A stretch of DNA of 64,000 nucleotides from Lachnospiraceae bacterium. Its GTDB lineage: Bacteria; Bacillota; Clostridia; Lachnospirales; Lachnospiraceae. This document shows, one piece after another, positions 38,684 to 47,549 of this stretch (position 1 is the stretch's first letter; the number at the start of each line of letters is the position of its first letter). The notes below the pieces were generated by a model. The model had not been told where the DNA came from. It saw nothing but the letters and a program-made list of their open reading frames with translations, and searched no databases. The translations under genes and the position numbers were made by a program. Location: assembly GCA_016282915.1 (NCBI GenBank), contig JAEELW010000159.1:1-64000 (forward strand), read 5' to 3'.

Positions 38684-39664
38684 TTATTTCAATGCCTGCT
38701 CGATCACCTTAAGGTTTTCTTCCATCACTTTCAGATAGCTTGTACCCGATTTTGATGTCGCGGACTGCAGGGAATCCAGCGCTACGATCTTCACATCCTT
38801 TGTCTGCATGTTATCAATGACGGTCTTTGCGATCTTCTGGTCTCCGCTCTCGATGGTCAGGATCGTTTTTGTTCCCAGTTCATCCGCTTTCTTTGCCAGA
38901 AATACGATCGTGTCGAAACTGGCCTCCGTTTCTGCGGAACAGCCGGCAAAGGCAGCATAATACTCAAGACCATAGTCGTCTGTCAGATAGCGGAACGGAA
39001 AGCGGTCCGCAAAAACAAGCGTATCGTTCTCCGCTTCCCCGATCACATCATAATACCTGCTGTCGAGCTCATCGAGTTTCTCGTAATAAGCCTCCGCATT
39101 GCTCTCATAGGCTTCCGCATGCTCGGGATCGACCGTTTCCAGCGCAGCCAGGATATCGTCGCAGAAGATCATGGCATTCTGAAGGGAAAGCCAGACATGC
39201 TCGTCATATTCGGGTTCATCATCTTCTTCCTCATCCGCCTCTTCTACATCTTCCTCATCTTCTTCCTCTTCTTCCGGCTCCATGCCTTCCACCATTTCTT
39301 CTTCCTTTACGCCGCTTCCGAGGGAATCCATAAGATTGATGACGATCATATCCTTATTTGTCGCCTGTTTCAGCGCATCATCAACCCAGGCGTCCGATTC
39401 TCCGCCCACATAGATAAACACATCGCAGGAAGAGATCTTTGCGATATCATCCGCCGACGGCTGATAGCTGTGCAGATCCACCCCGCTGTTCATGAGCAGT
39501 GATACGCCCACATCCTCTTTGCCTGCGATATTCTTTGTCCAGTCGTAGACCGGAAAGATCGTAGTCACAACCTTGTACTTCCCGTTCTCGGAATCATCGC
39601 CGCAGGCAGTCAGCAGCCCGAACGCAAGCATCATACAGAATAAAGTGATCAGTTTCTTTTTCAT
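38684..39664 (-). CDS. znuA: Zinc ABC transporter substrate-binding lipoprotein
   Basis: This 326-residue lipoprotein (lipobox GLLTACG) has a cluster A-I metal-binding fold: GVDLHSYQPSADDIAKI gives the first His and DEHVWLSLQNA the second. At the third-His position the sequence is FADRFPFRYL, the Clostridia variant. The usual His-rich loop is replaced by an almost pure Asp/Glu tract of about 30 residues just before DEHVW. GGAGGA precedes the ATG. Zinc is the likely ligand, but manganese cannot be excluded. Confidence 0.9.
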   Translation of the reverse strand: MKKKLITLFCMMLAFGLLTACGDDSENGKYKVVTTIFPVYDWTKNIAGKEDVGVSLLMNSGVDLHSYQPSADDIAKISSCDVFIYVGGESDAWVDDALKQATNKDMIVINLMDSLGSGVKEEEMVEGMEPEEEEEDEEDVEEADEEEDDEPEYDEHVWLSLQNAMIFCDDILAALETVDPEHAEAYESNAEAYYEKLDELDSRYYDVIGEAENDTLVFADRFPFRYLTDDYGLEYYAAFAGCSAETEASFDTIVFLAKKADELGTKTILTIESGDQKIAKTVIDNMQTKDVKIVALDSLQSATSKSGTSYLKVMEENLKVIEQALK

Positions 39665-39796
39665 CTTTTATTTTCCTCCATACTTTTACGGAATGCGGCG
39701 CAATGGCCACATCCTCTTTTTCAGGGATATCCCCCTGCAGATTTTGTACTCAGATTAATATACGAGAACAATAAACCGAAATAATGGCAGAATTGC

Positions 39797-40114
39797 TTAA
39801 TTATTCAGACGTACCTTACGAAGGACCGGTGTATCCCTGGTCAGGAACTGCTGAAACAGAGCAACAAAGATAAGCGCACAGAAAAACATCACAAAACAGA
39901 GAGACGCCTCCGGCAGACTCCCCGCCAGACGATGCAGCTGCTCCTCACACATCTGCATGCAGGCACAGACCGGGCAGTCGTCGTCATCGCACACATGCCC
40001 CGATTCTGCCAGCAGGAAAAGAAGCACCGAAAAAACAGCCAGGAGTGCCGTGATGCACACTGCCGACGAAACGATCTTCCCTATCCTTTTATTTCCTGCA
40101 TATCTCTTACACAT
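39797..40114 (-). CDS. Small Cys-rich membrane protein next to the zinc operon
   Basis: This 105-residue protein has two membrane helices flanking an extracytoplasmic loop HVCDDDDCPVCACMQMCEE, with five Cys, one His and four Asp. The pattern H-x-C-x4-CPVCAC-x3-C looks like a metal site. I associate similar small proteins in Clostridia with zinc-transport loci, from memory and unverified. It is co-directional with znuA, 132 bases upstream. Confidence 0.75.
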   Translation of the reverse strand: MCKRYAGNKRIGKIVSSAVCITALLAVFSVLLFLLAESGHVCDDDDCPVCACMQMCEEQLHRLAGSLPEASLCFVMFFCALIFVALFQQFLTRDTPVLRKVRLNN

Positions 40115-40232
40115 ACTTTCTGCCTTGCAGCTGTCCTTTCACGGCTTTTGCCGCTCCGGGATCAATACCGACAAGATTTTACCCGTAATGCAGCAGAATG
40201 TCAAGGGAGGTGACACCAAAAGCACCGTCTGC

Positions 40233-40265
40233 AAAAAAAGATCCGCGGCCGTAAAGCCGCGGATC
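40233..40265 (-). terminator. Terminator of the cellobiose phosphorylase gene
   Basis: On the minus strand GATCCGCGGC-TTTACG-GCCGCGGATC is followed by seven Ts, about 25 bases after the stop codon. Confidence 0.92.
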
Positions 40266-40288
40266 TCAAGCATTTTTACTGTTCAGTC

Positions 40289-42772
40289 TCAGCCCATCAC
40301 CACTTCCACCACATGGGTCTTTCCGTCGCCGTAGGCGGGGATCAGATTGCCTTCGATGGCAGTGCCGTCCACGCTGACGCTCTTGATGCCCTTGCATACG
40401 TGGGAAGGATTGCTCACGCGGATATCGTAGGTCGCGTTACGGAACTGTCTGGAAGCCTTCAGGCCGTCCCATGCGGAAGGAATGGAAGGATCGATGCGCA
40501 GGCCGTCGAAATCCGGCTGCACGCCCAGGATGTACTGGGAGATCGCCACCATATTCCAGGCTGCCGTACCCGTAAGCCAGGAGTTCTTGCCCTGACCGAA
40601 GTTCTTGCCGGTACGGCCGATATCGGAACCGGCATCCTTGCCGCCGATCATCTGCCCGTATACATAGGGTTCCGTCTTATGGATATCGGAGGTCTCTTCG
40701 GTAAAGGCCGGAGCGATCTCAGAATAGTACTTAAAGGCCTGGTCGCCCTTGCCGGCATAAGCCGCAGCACAAATGATCCAGGCATTGTTATGGGTGAAGA
40801 TACCGGCGTTCTCCTTATAGCCGCCCGGATAGGTCGAGATCTCACCGTACTGGATATAATACTTCGAGAATGCGGGATTATTGAGCACGAGACCGTACTG
40901 CGTGTTCAGGCGCTCGTCAATGGCTGCCAGGGTCTTTTCCACAGTTCCCTGCTCTTTGCCCACATCCGACATGATGGCAAAGCCCTGGGGCTCGATGAAG
41001 ATCTGGCCTTCCTCACATTCTTTCGATCCCATCTTCTCGCCGTTGGCATCATAGGCACGCAGGAACCAGTCGCCGTCCCAGGCGGATTCCATCATATTCT
41101 TCTTCATCTTGTCGATCTCGGCCTGTGCCGCTGCCGCCTCATCATCTTTCCCGAGGTGCTTCAGGATCGCCACATAGTTGGGACCGGTATAGGTGAAGAG
41201 CGCCGCTACCATAACGGACTCCGCCGTCTTGGAATAGCCTCCCTCTGCTGCAAACTTCGGATTGGTATAGGTCTGGAAGGACTCACCCGGCGTGTCGGAG
41301 AAACAGGACAGGTTGATGCAATCGTTCCAGTCGGCGCGCATGGCCAGAGGCAGACCGTGAGGCCCCAGATTCTTTACGATATGATAGAAGGAAACCTTCA
41401 GGTGCTCAAGCATGGTCTGCGCTACGGACATATCATTATCATAAGGTACCATCTCGTCCAGGATCGTCCAGTCACCGGTCTCCTTGATATAAGCGGAAAC
41501 GGAAAGGATGAGCCAGAGGGGATCGTCGGAGAAATCGCCGCCGATATCCGCATTGCCCTTCTTGGTAAGGGGCTGGTACTGGTGATAGCAGCCGCCGTCC
41601 GGGAACTGCGTGGATGCGATGTCGATGATGCGCTCCTTTGCACGGTCCGGGATCTGATGCACGAAGCCCAGGATATCCTGGTTGGAATCACGGAAGCCCA
41701 TGCCGCGGCCGATGCCGGATTCAAAATAGGACGCTGAACGGGAAAGGTTAAAGGTGACCATGCACTGGTACTGGTTCCAGATATTGACCATACGGTTCAC
41801 CTTGTCGTCCGGCGTATCCACACTGAGGATGCCCAGGAGCTTATCCCAGTATGCACGGAGCTCTTTCATTCCGTCGGCAAATTTCTCGGGAGTATCGTAC
41901 TTTGCGATCATCTCCTTTGCCTTCACCTTGTTGATGGTCTTCCCGTCGGCCTCAAACTTCTGATCCGCCGGCATCTCCACATAACCGAGAACAAATACCA
42001 GCGTCTTGCTCTCGCCGGGCTTCAGTGTGATCTTCTTGAAATGGGAAGCGATCGGTGCCCAGCCGTCCGCGAAAGAGTCGGTGGCTTTTCCGGCCAGAAC
42101 TGCCTCGGGATTATTGAACCCGTTGTAAAGTCCGATGAAGGCATCGCGGTCGGTATCGTATCCGTCAATGCTGTCATTTACGGAATAAAAAGCATAGTGA
42201 TTGCGGCGGTCGCGGTATTCCGTCTTGTGATAGATCACCGAGCCGTCGACCTCCACACGGCCGGTGGAGAAATTACGCTGGAAGTTGTTGGAATCGTCCT
42301 GTGCATCCCAGAGGCACCACTCCGCAAAGGAGAAGAGAGAAAAGCTCTTTTCCGCACTCCCCTCATTGGTAAGGACCAGCTGCTGCACTTCCCCGTCGTA
42401 ATCCTGGGGAACAAAGAAGGTCAGTTCCGCCTTCAGATCGTTCTTCTTACCGCAGATCACGGTATAGCCCATACCGTGGCGGCATTCATAAGCATCCAGC
42501 TCCGTCTTGACCGGTGACCAGCCGGGGTTCCATACGGTACCGTTTTCATTAATGTAGAAATAACGTCCGCCCATATCGATCGGAACGTTGTTGTAGCGAT
42601 AACGCGTGATCCTGCGGAGACGCGCATCCTTATAGAATGAGTAACCTCCGGCAGTATTGGAGATCAGTGAAAAAAAGCCCTGGGTCCCGAGATAATTGAT
42701 CCAGGGGTAGGGCGTCCTGGGGGTCGTGATGACATACTCCCGTCTGGCGTCATCAAAGGTACCGAATTTCAT
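40289..42772 (-). CDS. GH94 cellobiose phosphorylase
   Basis: This 827-residue enzyme splits cellobiose with phosphate to glucose 1-phosphate and glucose. Family marks include the opening [20 protein letters not shown] and [18 protein letters not shown]. The catalytic Asp is in [15 protein letters not shown], and the phosphate-site region includes [16 protein letters not shown]. Length is right for cellobiose (not chitobiose or cellodextrin) phosphorylases. It is cytoplasmic, with a strong ribosome site (AAGGAG). Its own promoter and an operator-like palindrome lie upstream, and a terminator follows, so it is monocistronic. Confidence 0.93.
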   Translation of the reverse strand: MKFGTFDDARREYVITTPRTPYPWINYLGTQGFFSLISNTAGGYSFYKDARLRRITRYRYNNVPIDMGGRYFYINENGTVWNPGWSPVKTELDAYECRHGMGYTVICGKKNDLKAELTFFVPQDYDGEVQQLVLTNEGSAEKSFSLFSFAEWCLWDAQDDSNNFQRNFSTGRVEVDGSVIYHKTEYRDRRNHYAFYSVNDSIDGYDTDRDAFIGLYNGFNNPEAVLAGKATDSFADGWAPIASHFKKITLKPGESKTLVFVLGYVEMPADQKFEADGKTINKVKAKEMIAKYDTPEKFADGMKELRAYWDKLLGILSVDTPDDKVNRMVNIWNQYQCMVTFNLSRSASYFESGIGRGMGFRDSNQDILGFVHQIPDRAKERIIDIASTQFPDGGCYHQYQPLTKKGNADIGGDFSDDPLWLILSVSAYIKETGDWTILDEMVPYDNDMSVAQTMLEHLKVSFYHIVKNLGPHGLPLAMRADWNDCINLSCFSDTPGESFQTYTNPKFAAEGGYSKTAESVMVAALFTYTGPNYVAILKHLGKDDEAAAAQAEIDKMKKNMMESAWDGDWFLRAYDANGEKMGSKECEEGQIFIEPQGFAIMSDVGKEQGTVEKTLAAIDERLNTQYGLVLNNPAFSKYYIQYGEISTYPGGYKENAGIFTHNNAWIICAAAYAGKGDQAFKYYSEIAPAFTEETSDIHKTEPYVYGQMIGGKDAGSDIGRTGKNFGQGKNSWLTGTAAWNMVAISQYILGVQPDFDGLRIDPSIPSAWDGLKASRQFRNATYDIRVSNPSHVCKGIKSVSVDGTAIEGNLIPAYGDGKTHVVEVVMG

Positions 42773-42839
42773 ACGTCTTTCTCCTTTTTTATGTGGTTTT
42801 GATCATGTTTCCGGGCAGATCCTCGCCCGTACGATTGGT

Positions 42840-42889
42840 ATTATACAAAATTCCGCAAGAAATAACAAGATGAATAGCAATATTTGCTA
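42840..42889 (-). promoter_or_regulatory. Promoter and operator-like palindrome of the GH94 gene
   Basis: TTGTTA, a 17-base spacer and TATAAT occupy 42840-42868. Just upstream, TAGCAATATTTGCTA (42875-42889) is a perfect 6-3-6 palindrome of the size bound by LacI/GntR-type regulators. It overlaps the stop codon of the YkvA gene. Confidence 0.7.
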
Positions 42890-43240
42890 AATTTTATTTT
42901 TTTTCCATTCTCTGTACTTTTTAAGTTCGCCTCCGACACCCTTGTCCATGATAAAGCCTACGACCAGCACATCATCGAGAAAGCCCGGAAGCAGATCGAT
43001 GGGACTGACCACATAGATCAGTGCCGTCACGATCGCCGCAAGAAAGAGTTTCGGGATCTCGCGGTAATTCCCCTCCGCATAATCGTTAACGAGATCGATC
43101 ATATCACACAGATCCCGGGCCGTATCCCCCAGGACAGGTTTGTCTTTAAACTTCTCCAGCCACTGCTGCGCCCCGTCCGAGATCTTCCGGAGAGCTCCGG
43201 GATCCTCCGTGGCACGCTTTGCTTTCCCGCTGACGATCAT
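42887..43240 (-). CDS. YkvA/DUF1232-family small membrane-associated protein
   Basis: This 117-residue protein contains the DUF1232 core: ALIYVVSPIDLLPGFLDDV, a short hydrophobic helix with the Y-x-x-SPIDLLP turn. Function is unknown in most bacteria. AAGGAGGAGG precedes the ATG and the gene follows the upstream stop by ten bases, so it is the last gene of a small operon. Confidence 0.88.
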   Translation of the reverse strand: MIVSGKAKRATEDPGALRKISDGAQQWLEKFKDKPVLGDTARDLCDMIDLVNDYAEGNYREIPKLFLAAIVTALIYVVSPIDLLPGFLDDVLVVGFIMDKGVGGELKKYREWKKNKI

Positions 43241-43250
43241 AGCCTCCTCC

Positions 43251-44240
43251 TTATTTCAGACTGCCGTTCACGTCATGGATCGTGATGCTCACCATGCCGT
43301 TTTCCTGATGAAAATCAAAGATGTTCTTGTCTTCAAGCAGATCCACGGGTACCAGGATCTCGATCCCGTTCTCCGTGACGATACGCTGTTTTTTCTTAAG
43401 ACTCCTCGTGGTCTTCGGGCTGACGGGCAGGGGCGTATCCTTCAGCTCCATCTCCCGGCTCCGTTCTTCATAGCGTTCCTGTGCTTTCGGATTATCGGCA
43501 AACACACGCTGCGGGATCCTTACCGGATTGATCTCACCGCGGCTGCCCGCATCCTCCGATACTTCACGGCGGTATTCGAAAAGCTTTTTCGGGGCCTCAT
43601 CCTCATAACATTCTCTGATCGTATCGATCACTGCCTCCTGAAAAGTCTGTACCGTCTCTTTTTCCGAGCGCTTCAGGTCCACCTTCAGGATACGCTCCGC
43701 CATATAACAGACGCTCTCGCCTCCGATCATGCATCGCATATCGGACATCCATACACGGCGCTCATATACATTAATAAAGAAATAATCATATTCCTTCTGC
43801 GTATGGGCAGGCAGAAGACGGCGGTCTTTCTTCCATACCACCTTTCCGTCACTCTGTGCACAGGTAAATCGGCTCTGGTAATTCAGCTTGAAGAATGCCA
43901 CGATGGGCTGTTCCTCCACGGTCGCATAGACATAAAGTCCGCTGCCGGGCTGCAGGCCGTAGGCCTCCTTCAGCAGTTCGTGCATCTCATCGCTGATCAC
44001 ATCCACAAAAGCATCAAAGAGCTCCGGATCGTCGGGAACGACTCCGGCCAGAAAGGAATCCTCCGCAAAATTTGCGGATCTCGCGCTGACAGAATCGTAA
44101 TTATGTGCAAAAAGCTGCAGGATGTACTGATAGATCTCGCCATCCGGATCGATGGTCCACTCGTTATAGTCCACATATTCCTGCGCGGCATCTATGGCAC
44201 TGATAAAACAGCGCTCGATCTCTATCGCCGATTTATTCAT
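43251..44240 (-). CDS. Nucleoid-associated protein (NdpA/YejK-like)
   Basis: This 329-residue soluble protein resembles the 37-kDa nucleoid-associated family: an N-terminal helical half, then VAFFKLNYQSRFTC and DYFFINVYERRVWMSD in a beta-rich centre. The C-terminal basic segment RSLKKKQRIVTENG could contact nucleic acid. The match to the family is by pattern and not exact, so an uncharacterised Clostridia family is possible. The ATG overlaps the upstream gene by eight bases. Confidence 0.6.
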   Translation of the reverse strand: MNKSAIEIERCFISAIDAAQEYVDYNEWTIDPDGEIYQYILQLFAHNYDSVSARSANFAEDSFLAGVVPDDPELFDAFVDVISDEMHELLKEAYGLQPGSGLYVYATVEEQPIVAFFKLNYQSRFTCAQSDGKVVWKKDRRLLPAHTQKEYDYFFINVYERRVWMSDMRCMIGGESVCYMAERILKVDLKRSEKETVQTFQEAVIDTIRECYEDEAPKKLFEYRREVSEDAGSRGEINPVRIPQRVFADNPKAQERYEERSREMELKDTPLPVSPKTTRSLKKKQRIVTENGIEILVPVDLLEDKNIFDFHQENGMVSITIHDVNGSLK

Positions 44241-45240
44241 TTTCCGAATCTCCCTCTCCCCGGACCGTTACCGGTATCTTCACGGACTTGCAGCCGGAAC
44301 CGCTGATCGTCAGTTCCGTTTCGCCTTCTGCCACACCTTTGATGATAAATGCATCATCAAATTCACGGACGATCGTCACGATCTTCGTATCGGCAGATTC
44401 ATAATTCAGGCGGACATCCGAAAGCTCGTCATCGAAATTGTCGATCCTTATGGCAAGTTCCTCCCCCACTGCGATCGAGGCCGAGGTTTTGGCAGGCAGT
44501 ATCTCTTTATTGCCTCCCATGAGGATCACAAGTGCCACAACGCCGCCGGCCAGAAGCACCCCAAGCAGGATCAGCAGAAAGATGATCAGTCCTTTATTGC
44601 TCTTATTCTTTACGGTTGCTGCGCCAGCCGTATCGGCCAGCACAGGCTTTCCGGCTGCCGGCATCGGCGGCACAGCTTTCCCCGGCTCAGCCCCGGCCGG
44701 CTTAAATGCCGTATTTCCCGGCTGTGCGGAAGCGTTTGCCGCCGGAGATCCCTGCATATGCCCCAGCAGAAGGGTTCCTGACGATCCTGACGGATTTCCC
44801 GGCCGGGCGTAGCCCGGATTCATTCCGGCAGGATTTGCTGCCTGAGCGTAGCCCGGATTCATTGCCGCAGGATTTGCTGCCTGAGCGTAGCCCGGATTCA
44901 TTCCGGCAGGATTCACTGCCTGACCGTAGCCCGGATTCATTCCGGCAGGATTCACTGCCTGAGCGTAGCCCGGATTCATTCCGGCAGGATTCACTGCCTG
45001 ACCGTAGCCCGGATTCATTGCCGCAGGATTCACTGCCTGACCGTAGCCCGGATTCATCCCCGGCGGATTCATGCCCCGGCCGTAAGCTCCCATCCCCTGG
45101 CCTGCAGGCTGCCCCTGGGCTGCTCCGGGATACTGCACTCCCATACCCATGTTCTGCGGCATGCCCGGTCCCATATTTTCCGTTGCCCGTATACCTGTCC
45201 TTGCCCCCGAGGGGACTCCGTTCCCGTAATGTCCGTCCAT
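44233..45240 (-). CDS. Repeat-rich membrane protein with Ig-like C-terminal domain
   Basis: This 335-residue protein has a Met/Gly/Pro/Asn-rich N-terminal half with seven 13-residue repeats of the type MNPGYGQAVNPAG (residues 62-152). It also has one membrane helix (about 215-240, IIFLLILLGVLLAGGVVALV). The C-terminal extracytoplasmic beta domain is about 85 residues, starting SIAVGEELAIRID, like a bacterial Ig-like fold. There is no signal peptide, so the repeats stay in the cytoplasm. GGAG precedes the ATG. Function unknown. Confidence 0.82.
   Translation of the reverse strand: MDGHYGNGVPSGARTGIRATENMGPGMPQNMGMGVQYPGAAQGQPAGQGMGAYGRGMNPPGMNPGYGQAVNPAAMNPGYGQAVNPAGMNPGYAQAVNPAGMNPGYGQAVNPAGMNPGYAQAANPAAMNPGYAQAANPAGMNPGYARPGNPSGSSGTLLLGHMQGSPAANASAQPGNTAFKPAGAEPGKAVPPMPAAGKPVLADTAGAATVKNKSNKGLIIFLLILLGVLLAGGVVALVILMGGNKEILPAKTSASIAVGEELAIRIDNFDDELSDVRLNYESADTKIVTIVREFDDAFIIKGVAEGETELTISGSGCKSVKIPVTVRGEGDSENE
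44785..45057. repeat. 39-bp tandem repeat, seven units, in frame
   Basis: Seven 39-base units encode MNPGY(G/A)QA(V/A)NPA(G/A)-type repeats. Neighbouring units differ by only a few bases, so copy number could vary between strains without breaking the frame. Confidence 0.9.
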
Positions 45241-45300
45241 AAATATCTCCGTTCAAAATGCTCTGTTACCAGATGATCCCCGTTTTCCGGGGCAGTTCCT

Positions 45301-45329
45301 AATATACTACACTTTCCATTTTTCGTCTA
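45301..45329 (-). promoter_or_regulatory. Promoter of the repeat-protein operon
   Basis: TAGACG, a 17-base spacer and TATATT, about 60 bases before the ATG at 45240. It is divergent from the tRNA-Arg promoter. Confidence 0.6.
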
Positions 45330-45361
45330 TGAGAAGAATTTACGAGCGGCCGAATAATTTC

Positions 45362-45390
45362 TTGACTTTTCTTTTTTAATGTGGTATCTT
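45362..45390 (+). promoter_or_regulatory. Promoter of tRNA-Arg
   Basis: TTGACT, a 17-base spacer and TATCTT with extended TGG, ending 33 bases before the mature tRNA. Confidence 0.75.
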
Positions 45391-45423
45391 TTCATCTGGA
45401 CGTCAGCGAAAGCCGAATGTCAT

Positions 45424-45497
45424 GTGCGCGTAGCTCAGCTGGATAGAGCGTCTGGCTACGGACCAGAAGGTCGTGGGTTCGAATCCTGTCGCGCACG
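45424..45497 (+). tRNA. tRNA-Arg (anticodon ACG)
   Basis: The cloverleaf closes with acceptor GTGCGCG/CGCGCAC, D arm GCTC...GAGC, and anticodon arm TCTGG-CTACGGA-CCAGA with anticodon ACG. The T arm is GTGGG-TTCGAAT-CCTGT, three of whose pairs are G-U. Discriminator G. CCA is not encoded. Confidence 0.96.
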
Positions 45498-45503
45498 CGG
45501 AAA

Positions 45504-45531
45504 GGGTCATCTGAAGCAGATGATCCTTTTT
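45504..45531 (+). terminator. Terminator after tRNA-Arg
   Basis: GGGTCATCTG-AAG-CAGATGATCC followed by five Ts, seven bases after the tRNA. Confidence 0.85.
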
Positions 45532-45591
45532 CATTATCCCGGCAAAAAAATACTATCCTTTATCCGAAATCGTGGTAGAATACATATGGAT

Positions 45592-46452
45592 ATGGAGAGA
45601 ACTGATAACAGGAAAAAAAACAGATGCCTTCCCGTACGGACAGCAATGCTGCCTTTCTTTTTGCTGTGTGCTTTCTTCCTGTCCGCCTGCGGCCGTGAGG
45701 TCTGCGATTTCTGCGGTGAGAATAAATTCTGCAAGGAATTCGATATCCTGGGAAAGACCCGCTTTATCTGCCGGGACTGCTTAAACGACCCCCGGATCGC
45801 CATCTCCGGTAATATGGTCCGCACTTATTCCGAGATGTACGAAAACGGCACTCTGGAATATCCCGAGGGCTCTCCTCTGCGTCCGGACAGCGGCACTCCC
45901 ACACCCACGCCGGAAGTTTCGCCCGCTCTTCCCACACTCACACCCGATATCCATATAAATAATCCCGAGGCTCCCACGCCTTCTTCCGATACAGACGCTC
46001 CCGATGCGTCAACGCCCACGCCGACGGCCGCTCCTGCCTCCGGCAGCTTAAACGGCCAGGCCCTGATCGACAGGCTCAACGAATCCCTGGCCGCCGACAA
46101 CTGCATACTGCTCGCCAAAAATGAGCAGGCAAAAGAATATAAGCTGTACACCGGCAATACGGATCTGAACATCACCTTCCGTCCCACTGCCGGCGCGGAA
46201 GGAAAAAGTGACAGTCTCGTGATCGAACTGGGCGAAAACGCCTCTTCTTCCGATTATGTGAAGGCCGTGATCCGCTCCATACTGGTCTATGCAAAAAGCT
46301 CGGATTACGACGGACTCGGACATGATATCTATAATCAGGTCATACAGAACGGAGAATTCCGTTATGACGGTGTAGTCTACCGCTCCTCCGTCCATACGGC
46401 GGATGAGATCGAAAAAGGCGCCGCTGTATCTGATTTTTCCATTACGCCCTGA
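45592..46452 (+). CDS. Lipoprotein with extracytoplasmic Cys4 zinc-ribbon-like module
   Basis: This 286-residue protein has a lipobox (FFLSACG) followed at once by a Cys-rich module, CDFCGENKFCKEF then FICRDCLND, with two CxxC pairs. A Thr/Pro-rich linker and a C-terminal domain of about 130 residues follow. I chose the ATG at 45592 (45586 is possible). The longer frame starts inside the tRNA gene and is not real. There is no Shine-Dalgarno, and an extended -10 (TGG-TAGAAT, ending 45581) lies ten bases upstream, so the message may be leaderless. Function unknown. Confidence 0.78.
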   Translation: MERTDNRKKNRCLPVRTAMLPFFLLCAFFLSACGREVCDFCGENKFCKEFDILGKTRFICRDCLNDPRIAISGNMVRTYSEMYENGTLEYPEGSPLRPDSGTPTPTPEVSPALPTLTPDIHINNPEAPTPSSDTDAPDASTPTPTAAPASGSLNGQALIDRLNESLAADNCILLAKNEQAKEYKLYTGNTDLNITFRPTAGAEGKSDSLVIELGENASSSDYVKAVIRSILVYAKSSDYDGLGHDIYNQVIQNGEFRYDGVVYRSSVHTADEIEKGAAVSDFSITP

Positions 46453-46586
46453 TCCTTTTGTGAATTTTTACCAAAAATCCCATCTTACAGCACTTTTTCG
46501 TAGTAAAAGAGAACAGTTTCTGATATAATAATCGTTGTGACATCTGTACAAAATGCACAGAGAAAACAGGAAAGGTGGTTAGTTCA

Positions 46587-47450
46587 ATGGCACAAAACGC
46601 GTACTACAAAGAGATCATGGCTCTTCGCGGTCTGGACGAGTTCAAGGAAGTGATCGAAGCCTGGCAGCGGCTGAGCGAAAACGTGGAGAAATTTCACGCG
46701 AAATCAAAATTGATCCTCCCGAATCTCTTATGGGCTTCCGACAACGGCCTGGATCGGGAAAATCTGTTAAGCCTTTTGACAAATTTCATGTACAGCTCCG
46801 GCAATCTTCTGGAATTCTACGGCAATGTACGTTGCCTGGAATACTTCATGGATTATGTTCCCGCCGAAAAGGAATGCCACGAGATCGAAAAGATCGGTGA
46901 AAAGATCCGTGATGCTGCGGGCTTCCGTTCCGAATACCGCGGCCTGCTCTCCGTCGATGTGAGCGAGTGGACCGGCCATTTTGAAGATGCGCATTTCATC
47001 GATGTCATGAAATATCTTGCCACCATGGATGATGATATCACCTACATCTTCCAGATCCCGAATTACAACACGCAGGCTGTGGAACAGCTGACACAGCTTC
47101 TGGTGCTTTTCTTCCGCATCCAGCCGATCTCCATGAAGCTCCCGGATTCCACGGATCTCTGCAATTATATCTGTCAGGAGATCTCCGCTTTCGGTCTGAA
47201 CCTCGACCCCGAAGCCGAGCAGATGATCGTCGCTTCCGTGAACCGTCTGCGTGAAGACCAGTATTTCGCCGGTTATGATATGCTCGACCGTCTGGCCGCA
47301 GATATCGTTTATTCCGTATATACTTCCACGCCTCCTTATGACGGAGTCGTGACCAAGGGCATGATCAGCGCCTTCGCACCAGATGCGATCTATGTGACCG
47401 AGCTGATCCAGAACAATGCCCGCGTATTTACGGCACAGTTCAATTATTAA
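46587..47450 (+). CDS. Unknown partner of the VirD4-like ATPase, possibly a degenerate AAA+ protein
   Basis: This 287-residue soluble protein has AGGAAAGGTGG eight bases before the ATG at 46587 and a perfect TATAAT with extended TGA at 46524-46529. Its order of segments recalls a small AAA+ fold. GLDEFKEVIEAWQRL opens it. NLLWASDNGLDRENLLSLL lies where a P-loop would be, but without G-x4-GK[ST]. FIDVMKYLATMDDDITYIFQIP resembles sensor-1 strands, and a helical lid-like C-terminus follows. No Walker residues remain, so ATPase activity is not expected. It precedes the VirD4-like gene by 99 bases and is probably co-transcribed. The fold assignment is tentative. Confidence 0.8.
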   Translation: MAQNAYYKEIMALRGLDEFKEVIEAWQRLSENVEKFHAKSKLILPNLLWASDNGLDRENLLSLLTNFMYSSGNLLEFYGNVRCLEYFMDYVPAEKECHEIEKIGEKIRDAAGFRSEYRGLLSVDVSEWTGHFEDAHFIDVMKYLATMDDDITYIFQIPNYNTQAVEQLTQLLVLFFRIQPISMKLPDSTDLCNYICQEISAFGLNLDPEAEQMIVASVNRLREDQYFAGYDMLDRLAADIVYSVYTSTPPYDGVVTKGMISAFAPDAIYVTELIQNNARVFTAQFNY

Positions 47451-47549
47451 AGAAGCCGCGCAGCGCCGGTGCCGTATAGCATAAGCTCAAGGCACAGACA
47501 GGCAGGCGGAATTATTCAGATATAAATATTTAATAAGAGGAGGACCTCC

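Noticed and set aside
44785-45057. Possible CRISPR array in the 39-bp repeat
   Set aside because: The units are contiguous, in frame and encode a protein repeat.
45379-45591. Longer start of the zinc-ribbon lipoprotein
   Set aside because: It would translate through the whole tRNA-Arg gene; the signal peptide begins only at 45592.
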